A stretch of 64,000 nucleotides of DNA, from positions 109,033-173,032 of the forward strand of contig NZ_JAJNNZ010000002.1 of NCBI RefSeq assembly GCF_022836845.1, given 5' to 3'. Shown here one piece after another: positions 58,398 through 64,000 of the stretch. Numbering within the stretch: the stretch's first letter is position 1; each line of letters opens with the position of its first letter. The stretch is from Vibrio gelatinilyticus (lineage in GTDB: Bacteria > Pseudomonadota > Gammaproteobacteria > Enterobacterales > Vibrionaceae). The position numbers were made by a program, and so were the translations under genes. The notes under the pieces are model-generated. The model searched no databases and was not told the origin of the DNA. It saw only the letters and a program-made list of their open reading frames with translations.

Positions 58398-60395
58398 TCA
58401 GCCAACAAAACGATAGTGAGCAATTTCATCCAATACCTGTGGATTGGCAATTGCTCCTTTATTTTTCACTTCTTTGCCATGCAATACCTGCTTAACCGCC
58501 AACTCCACCAACTTACCCGATTTGGTCTTGGGGATATCGCTAATCGCGTAGATCTCCGCTGGCACATGACGAGGTGAGCACTTATGTTTCAAGTGACGCC
58601 TTATTAAGGACAGCAGATCATTATCGAGTTTGACACCGTCATTTAGCTGCACAAAAAGAACAATTTTCTCATCACCATCAACTGCGCGCCCAACAGCGAG
58701 AGAATCTTTGATTTCATCGAGTTGGTTCACTTGCTGGTAAATCTCGGCGGTACCAATTCTTATCCCTCCAGGATTTAATGTGGCATCACTGCGACCAAAA
58801 AACACCATGCCACCACGCTCAGTAATTACAATATCGTCTCCATGATTCCAAACGTTATCAAACTCTGCCCAATAGGCATTATGATAGCGCTCCCCATTGT
58901 CACCCCAAAAGCCAATCGGCTGATTGGGAAAGCTATTAACGCACACCAGCTCTCCGCGTTGATTGACGATGCTCTTACCTTGTTGATTAAAAGCTTTGAC
59001 CGCCAGCCCTAACCCCGGCCCCTGACATTCACCGCGATAGACTGGCGAAATAGGGTTGCCGAGTACAAAACAGCCACAAATGTCGGTACCACCTGAGATA
59101 GAGGCTAAATGCAGATCGGGTTTTATCGATTGATAGACAAAGTCAAACTGCTCTGGGTACAGCACAGAGCCGGTGGAGCAAAGCGTTCTTAGATTGGGTA
59201 GCTGATAATGGACACACGGCACTAACGCAGATTTTTGTAACGCTTCTAGATACTTGGCTGCAGTACCAAACAAGGTCACCTTCTGTTTTTCGGCAAGATC
59301 CCAAAGCACGTTCGGAGACGGGTACATTGGACTGCCATCGAAAATGACTAAGGTTGCGCCACTTGCCAGCGCAGATACATGCCAGTTCCACATCATCCAA
59401 CCACAGGTGGTGTAGTAAAAAACCCGATCATTGTTCTTAATGTCACAATGCAATTGATGCTCTTTAAGGTGGTTGAGTAAAATACCTCCTACAGAATGAA
59501 CGATGCACTTTGGTTTTCCCGTCGTTCCTGAAGAATAAAGAACAAAAAGCGGATCGTTAAACGCAACACGCTGATACTCAAGCGTCGCACTTTCATAGCG
59601 CTGCGCAATTGACGCCCACACACACACTGCTGCTTTAGTGGCGGGCAATGGACTGCGTTCATTTAGGTATTGAATGACACAAATGTGGTCGATTGATGGA
59701 ATGCTGTTGGCTATCTTGTGATTCTTTTCTGCCATATCAAACGCGTTGCCATTAAAATGGTAACCATCACAGCAAAACAATACTTTTGGCTCGACCTGAC
59801 TAAAACGCTCCACCACACTCTCCGCGCCAAAGTCAGGTGACGTGGAAGTCCAGATCGCTCCCAGACTGGTTGTGGCTAACATCGCAACCACCGTCTCAGG
59901 CAGATGCGGTAAATACCCCGCAACCACATCACCTTTACCAACGCCAAGATCTTTCAGCCACTGCTGCACCACAGAAACCTGCTGCTCAAGCTGCAGCCAA
60001 CTTAGACTGCGATGCTGCTGTTGCTCGTTTTCAAAATAAATGGCTTGCGCATTAGGATGGCGACTCACCGATGACAACAAATTTTCAGCGTAATTGAGAG
60101 TGCCTTTCGGAAACCACTGTGTATCTCGGTTGGTGGTCAACGCCCCCCATTTGCTGGCTCCCTGACAAGAAACTTGATCCCCTTTTTCACCGAGTACCCG
60201 ACAAAAGTCCCAAAGTTCACTCCAAAATCGCTCGGCATGATCCACAGACCAACGATGAAACTGATGATAGTCATCAGCAAAAGGCGATGGTGGATTTATG
60301 CGCTTTATAAAGCGAATTAAGTTTGAAGAAGATTGGCTCGCCTTACTGGGAACCCAAATAGGCTGAGTGTCATTTTTGGCATTACTATCGAACAT
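58398..60395 (-). CDS. Acetoacetate--CoA ligase
   Basis: The 665-residue protein belongs to the acetoacetyl-CoA synthetase group of AMP-forming ligases, which activates acetoacetate for entry into acetyl-CoA metabolism. It has the ATP motif LYSSGTTGKPKCIVHSVGG, TLCSTGSVLYPEQ, the hinge GRSDATLNPGGIRIGTAEIY and the terminal catalytic lysine in TKSGKLVELAVK. I chose the ATG at 60395 because GAGGAAG precedes it; a longer frame from 60428 exists. The neighbouring sugar genes do not explain its role. Confidence 0.9.
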   Translation of the reverse strand: MFDSNAKNDTQPIWVPSKASQSSSNLIRFIKRINPPSPFADDYHQFHRWSVDHAERFWSELWDFCRVLGEKGDQVSCQGASKWGALTTNRDTQWFPKGTLNYAENLLSSVSRHPNAQAIYFENEQQQHRSLSWLQLEQQVSVVQQWLKDLGVGKGDVVAGYLPHLPETVVAMLATTSLGAIWTSTSPDFGAESVVERFSQVEPKVLFCCDGYHFNGNAFDMAEKNHKIANSIPSIDHICVIQYLNERSPLPATKAAVCVWASIAQRYESATLEYQRVAFNDPLFVLYSSGTTGKPKCIVHSVGGILLNHLKEHQLHCDIKNNDRVFYYTTCGWMMWNWHVSALASGATLVIFDGSPMYPSPNVLWDLAEKQKVTLFGTAAKYLEALQKSALVPCVHYQLPNLRTLCSTGSVLYPEQFDFVYQSIKPDLHLASISGGTDICGCFVLGNPISPVYRGECQGPGLGLAVKAFNQQGKSIVNQRGELVCVNSFPNQPIGFWGDNGERYHNAYWAEFDNVWNHGDDIVITERGGMVFFGRSDATLNPGGIRIGTAEIYQQVNQLDEIKDSLAVGRAVDGDEKIVLFVQLNDGVKLDNDLLSLIRRHLKHKCSPRHVPAEIYAISDIPKTKSGKLVELAVKQVLHGKEVKNKGAIANPQVLDEIAHYRFVG

Positions 60396-60516
60396 GGCTT
60401 CCTCGGGCAACGTGACTTTACGATACACACTGAGACTTACAGAACTCGCTATAAGTGTGGTGCAAAGTTGCCCTTAGTCAAACGTGTAAGCCACAATGCC
60501 TATCCGGGTAAAAAAC

Positions 60517-60560
60517 AAAGAGGCTGATTGTAAACAATCGCTTACAAACGCCTCTCATGA
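60517..60560 (-). terminator. Alpha-galactosidase gene terminator
   Basis: On the minus strand GAGGC and GCCTC close a stem that contains TTGTAA/TTACAA and is followed by TTTGTTTTTT. It lies about 25 bases after the stop codon of the alpha-galactosidase gene. Confidence 0.8.
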
Positions 60561-60583
60561 AGGATATTACCGCGCAGCTGTGC

Positions 60584-62722
60584 TTATTGTGAGATAGCGG
60601 TGATCTCAAGCAACATTGCCGCCTCCGGGTCAAGGACGGGTAATTGCAGCCCAAATGATTTAAGCAACGCCCCACGAATGCGTACTTGCTGCCCCTCAGT
60701 GCTCGCTTGCATCCACTCTGGTAAGGCTTTCATTAGACTCAAACTGCTTTGAGGATAATCCACCAGCGTGATGGCATAAACAGCGTTATCCTCGACCATA
60801 TCGAGAAGTAAAGGCTCTGGTAGCATATAGTCTGGCATCGCCGTTTGGCACACGGTGATCAAAATACTGGTTTCGTTGTACACCCCGTAAACATTTCGAC
60901 CTGGATCATTGCTGTCTAGGTAAAAAGAGCGCCCGCTGTGCAACAACTCTCTATACTGCTTGTGAAGAGCTATGTACTGAGCAAACCGCGATTTTTCGCC
61001 GTCACTCTCTTTGACCGGATCCAGCTCTACCCCCATGTGTCCTTGCAAGGCCGTCAACCCGCGCAAGTTAATGCTATGCTGCCGGCGAGTTGTGTGACTG
61101 CACTGTGGCCCGATATGCGCTCCCATGACTTCGGGTGGAAAAAAGACCCCCATGTGCTTTTGAATGGTTTGTCTTTCAAGGGCATCGTTACAGTCTGAAC
61201 TCCAAAAACGATAGGTGCGTTTTAGGATTTCATAATCGATTCGCCCGCCACCTGATGAACACGATTCAATCTCGACCTTAGGGTGTGCCGTGACCAATTT
61301 ATCCAGCAATCGATAAACCGCGAGCGTTTGTCCATGCACACTCGCCTTGCCTTGGTGCGATGGTTGAACCAGCTCTCGGTTCATGTCCCATTTTAGATAA
61401 CCGATGTTGTGCTGAGATAGCAATTCATCCAAGCAGCGGAATAAGTAATTAAAGCAATCCTGGTTTTGCAAATTGAGTACATACTGGTATCGCCCTGTGG
61501 GCTGGACATAGCCATCGGTTGCCAATAACCAGTCTGGATGGGCTCGAAAGAGATCCGAGTCAGGGTTAACCATCTCGGGTTCCACCCAAATACCAAACTC
61601 CATGCCCAGTTGGTTCACATGCTCAATCACCGGTGTTAAACCATTTGGATACTTGTTGGTATCCAGTGACCAGTCCCCAAGTGCCGCTTTATCGTGATGA
61701 CGCCCTTTAAACCAACCATCATCAATAATAAATCGCTCTACGCCGATCTCTGCCGCCTGAGTGGCCATTTCACAGATATAATCAGGATCGTGTGCAAAGT
61801 AAATCCCCTCCCACGTATTAAGGTGAACTGGCCTAGCTTGCTCCTGACCAAAACGAAGCAGGTTTTCTCTTACATACGCATGATTAGCGTGTCGTAAACC
61901 ATTAGTGCCGTTCGCACTGTAGCTAGCAAACAGCTCTGGCGTGGAGTAACTCTCTTGCGCAGAGAGCGACATTTCACCCGCCATAAGCAGTTCACCAAAC
62001 TGCACAAAGCGGCGTCCATCACTTTTCGCTTCTAACCGCCAATGATGATTGCCACTCCAGCCAAGATGAAATCCCCATACCTCGCCACACTGATGACCAA
62101 AACCTTGGCCTCCAACCAAACAACCAGGAAAATACTCATGAGAGGTACGACCGCGGCGGTTCTCTTGAGTATAAACACCATGTTCAACTAACTGACGTTG
62201 TGGCTGGAATTCACGACTCCATCGCCCCGTGTAGGATTCCAACTCTTTAGCGTGATAAGGTAGTGGCATTGTCACAACCAGTTTATCCAGCTGGTAGGGT
62301 ACTGAGGCTTGATTGATCAACTCCAATCGCAGACTGAGTACACCACTATCTTCATCCAATTTAAGGTGGACGACAAGCTTTAGGCCTACCATAGGCTCAA
62401 TACTCTCTATGCTGATCTCATTGCCGTTTTTCTGATGCGAGTGATACTCAAATACTGGCGCCCAATCTTTGCCAAGTCGATGCCCTTCAATGCCTGGAGA
62501 GCCGAAACTCCCTCGACCAAGCTCAGGACAAAGAGTAATTGGAACATCATGATCTATTCGCGCCTGTGGCACTGCTCGGCTTTGTACAAGCGCCATTTGC
62601 TGCGTCTCTTCATCGCTAAGCTTAGGCTGCAACTTTCCCCAATACACGATCTCAGGCGCGGGGTGTAATTTGATGATTAACGAAGTGGAATGACTGTTTA
62701 ACTGAATGTATTGCTCGGACAT
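60584..62722 (-). CDS. Alpha-galactosidase, GH36 family
   Basis: This 712-residue cytoplasmic enzyme should release galactose from alpha-1,6-galactosides such as melibiose and raffinose. The GH36 catalytic pair is visible: nucleophile Asp446 in YLKWDMNRE and acid/base Asp510 in RFWSSDCNDALER. The barrel entrance motifs NTWEGIYF, IDDGWFKGRHHDKAALGDW and WVEPEMVNPDSDL also fit the family. There is no signal peptide. I chose the ATG at 62722 because AAGGA precedes it; a longer frame from 62779 exists. It follows an ABC ATPase gene with a hairpin between. Confidence 0.94.
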   Translation of the reverse strand: MSEQYIQLNSHSTSLIIKLHPAPEIVYWGKLQPKLSDEETQQMALVQSRAVPQARIDHDVPITLCPELGRGSFGSPGIEGHRLGKDWAPVFEYHSHQKNGNEISIESIEPMVGLKLVVHLKLDEDSGVLSLRLELINQASVPYQLDKLVVTMPLPYHAKELESYTGRWSREFQPQRQLVEHGVYTQENRRGRTSHEYFPGCLVGGQGFGHQCGEVWGFHLGWSGNHHWRLEAKSDGRRFVQFGELLMAGEMSLSAQESYSTPELFASYSANGTNGLRHANHAYVRENLLRFGQEQARPVHLNTWEGIYFAHDPDYICEMATQAAEIGVERFIIDDGWFKGRHHDKAALGDWSLDTNKYPNGLTPVIEHVNQLGMEFGIWVEPEMVNPDSDLFRAHPDWLLATDGYVQPTGRYQYVLNLQNQDCFNYLFRCLDELLSQHNIGYLKWDMNRELVQPSHQGKASVHGQTLAVYRLLDKLVTAHPKVEIESCSSGGGRIDYEILKRTYRFWSSDCNDALERQTIQKHMGVFFPPEVMGAHIGPQCSHTTRRQHSINLRGLTALQGHMGVELDPVKESDGEKSRFAQYIALHKQYRELLHSGRSFYLDSNDPGRNVYGVYNETSILITVCQTAMPDYMLPEPLLLDMVEDNAVYAITLVDYPQSSLSLMKALPEWMQASTEGQQVRIRGALLKSFGLQLPVLDPEAAMLLEITAISQ

Positions 62723-62795
62723 TGGCACATCCTTTCTGAAGCTCGTTAGGTTATCGAGCACTAAGGGGTAGAGGATCAATTTTCACTTTGAAACA

Positions 62796-62828
62796 CATCG
62801 AATGCGCTTAATGTAAACGCATTCGATG
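62796..62828 (-). other. Perfect 11-bp inverted repeat between ABC ATPase and alpha-galactosidase genes
   Basis: CATCGAATGCG and CGCATTCGATG pair around an 11-base loop containing TGTAAA. There is no T-run after it on the coding strand, so an operator or an mRNA-stabilising hairpin is more likely than a terminator. Confidence 0.7.
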
Positions 62829-62849
62829 CGGGTAATCATAGCTAACTCA

Positions 62850-63935
62850 TTACAGGTTTGAGATGCATTTCGAGTCAAAAAACACATGACAATCTGCAAG
62901 GTTAAAGCTCAAGTTCAGTTCATCACCTCGTTTCACTTCTTTGTCGCCCGAAACGTGGACTTTATAGTTCTCAAAGCCGCCTACCTGACCAAACAGGTAA
63001 GTACTGTTGCCCAAGCGCTCTACCGCATTGGTTGAGAAATGAAGCTTGGCTTCACCACTGTCGTCCAAAGCAATGTGTTCAGGTCGTAGGCCAAACATCA
63101 CCTTGTCACCTTCACCAATGCTTTGCGTCTGCACTGCGATCTGCAAGGATTGCCCGTCCGGAAGACGAATCGTAATCTCTTGTTCGCCGACTTGCGTCAC
63201 AGTCGCTGGCAGCATATTCATTTTTGGAGAACCAATAAAGCCTGCCACAAATTCATTGTCAGGGCTGTTATATAGCTCTAGTGGCGAGCCCACTTGCTCT
63301 ACACGGCCATCTCTTAACACGACGATCTTGTCGGCTAGCGTCATAGCTTCGACCTGATCGTGCGTGACATAAATCATGGTGGTATCAAGCTCACGGTGCA
63401 AGCTGGCGATTTGCAAACGCATGTCCACGCGCAATTCGGCATCAAGGTTTGACAGCGGTTCATCAAACAAGAAAACTTTGGGATCCCGCACAATGGCGCG
63501 GCCAATAGCAACACGTTGTCTTTGGCCACCGGACATATCTTTCGGTTTGCGGTCCATTAGGTGATCAAGCTGCAACGCTTTGGCTGCACGCTCTACACGC
63601 TGCTTGATTTCCGCTTTTGGAAACCCGTTCATTTTCATACCAAAGCCCATATTTTCCTCAACGGTAAGATGAGGGTATAGAGCATATGATTGAAACACCA
63701 TCGCGATGCCTCGCTCTGCTGGGTCAACATGGTTAACGACATTGTTATCAATCTCGAGCACCCCTTCAGTGATCTCTTCCAGGCCCGCGATCAGTCTTAG
63801 CAACGTCGACTTGCCACAACCCGAGGGACCGACGAACACCACAAATTCGCCGGATTTAATATCAAGATCGACACCATGAATAACGGTTGCATCACCGTAA
63901 CTCTTCACTACTTTGGAAAGCTTTATATCTGCCAT
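62850..63935 (-). CDS. Sugar ABC transporter ATP-binding protein, MsmK/UgpC/MalK type
   Basis: The 361-residue protein is an importer ATPase of the MalK/UgpC/MsmK class: Walker A GPSGCGKST, signature MSGGQRQR, Walker B VFLFDEPLSNLD and a C-terminal OB-fold regulatory region (MFGLRPEHI). I chose the ATG at 63935 (MADIKLSKVVKSYG), which has AAAGGA upstream; an upstream in-frame ATG at 63959 is possible. Its place before the alpha-galactosidase suggests it energises alpha-galactoside uptake; the permease and binding-protein genes would lie beyond the window end. Confidence 0.9.
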   Translation of the reverse strand: MADIKLSKVVKSYGDATVIHGVDLDIKSGEFVVFVGPSGCGKSTLLRLIAGLEEITEGVLEIDNNVVNHVDPAERGIAMVFQSYALYPHLTVEENMGFGMKMNGFPKAEIKQRVERAAKALQLDHLMDRKPKDMSGGQRQRVAIGRAIVRDPKVFLFDEPLSNLDAELRVDMRLQIASLHRELDTTMIYVTHDQVEAMTLADKIVVLRDGRVEQVGSPLELYNSPDNEFVAGFIGSPKMNMLPATVTQVGEQEITIRLPDGQSLQIAVQTQSIGEGDKVMFGLRPEHIALDDSGEAKLHFSTNAVERLGNSTYLFGQVGGFENYKVHVSGDKEVKRGDELNLSFNLADCHVFFDSKCISNL

Positions 63936-64000
63936 GTTCTGTCCTTTCAATTCTTTCACTTTACTGATGGTGTTTCATCAGCAACGTTGATTGTTCTTTT

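Noticed and set aside
1..64000. Mobile elements, tRNA or rRNA genes, prophage remnants
   Set aside because: No transposase, integrase, terminal repeats or cloverleaf-like sequences were seen; gene order is that of core genome blocks.

Overview
The window reads as a stretch of chromosome 1 of a Vibrio (Vibrionaceae, Gammaproteobacteria). The support is the protein sequences themselves (LipA, QueF, MetNIQ, Fur, SeqA, DUF2310, Syd and PpnN all look vibrio-like), the gene order, which largely follows blocks also known from Escherichia coli, and the moderate GC content. I cannot name the species from sequence alone. I see no tRNA, rRNA, insertion sequence, prophage, integron or CRISPR array. Almost everything is core metabolism or envelope biology, so no clear new multi-gene system stands out; the most interesting material lies in the intergenic regulatory DNA and a few poorly characterised genes.

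Layout. Bases 1-9800 carry the leuS-lptE-holA-rsfS-rlmH-mrdA-rodA-rlpA-dacA-ybeD block (translation, LPS assembly, replication and cell elongation). It lacks the nadD and cobC genes that sit between holA and rsfS in E. coli. Bases 9979-12052 hold lipB-lipA and an unknown lipoprotein; glyA follows on the other strand with a PurR-like box. Bases 13700-15370 hold a YitT membrane protein, a MliC-like lysozyme inhibitor and gmhB. Bases 15586-18246 are the metNIQ methionine importer behind a tandem MetJ box. Bases 18292-26968 contain DUF2310, syd, queF, a TPR membrane protein with a decayed GGDEF domain, an intact-looking diguanylate cyclase, ppnN and xni.

Bases 27046-30067 are an overlapping minus-strand operon, gcvA-hydrolase-DUF423-rlmM, and divergent from gcvA lies the small RNA gene gcvB (about 30157-30365). 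Bases 30469-37416 hold pgm, seqA, ybfF, DUF2788, fldA, a DUF4442 protein, fur and glnS. Bases 37622-45603 are the N-acetylglucosamine block (nagE divergent from nagAC, with NagC and CRP sites between), a CPA2-type antiporter and asnB. nnrS follows.

Bases 47260-64000 form a galactose/alpha-galactoside region: galR, galETKM, mglBAC, then a MATE transporter and an acetoacetyl-CoA synthetase, then a GH36 alpha-galactosidase and an MsmK/UgpC-type ABC ATPase at the window edge. The alpha-galactosidase would release galactose (inferred substrate: raffinose or melibiose-type sugars), MglBAC would import galactose, and GalM-GalK-GalT-GalE would convert it to glucose-1-phosphate through the Leloir pathway; Pgm would then feed glycolysis. 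Boxes sharing the core AACG(T/A)TTAC lie before galR, galE (two), mglB and the MATE gene, which suggests a local GalR-type regulon.
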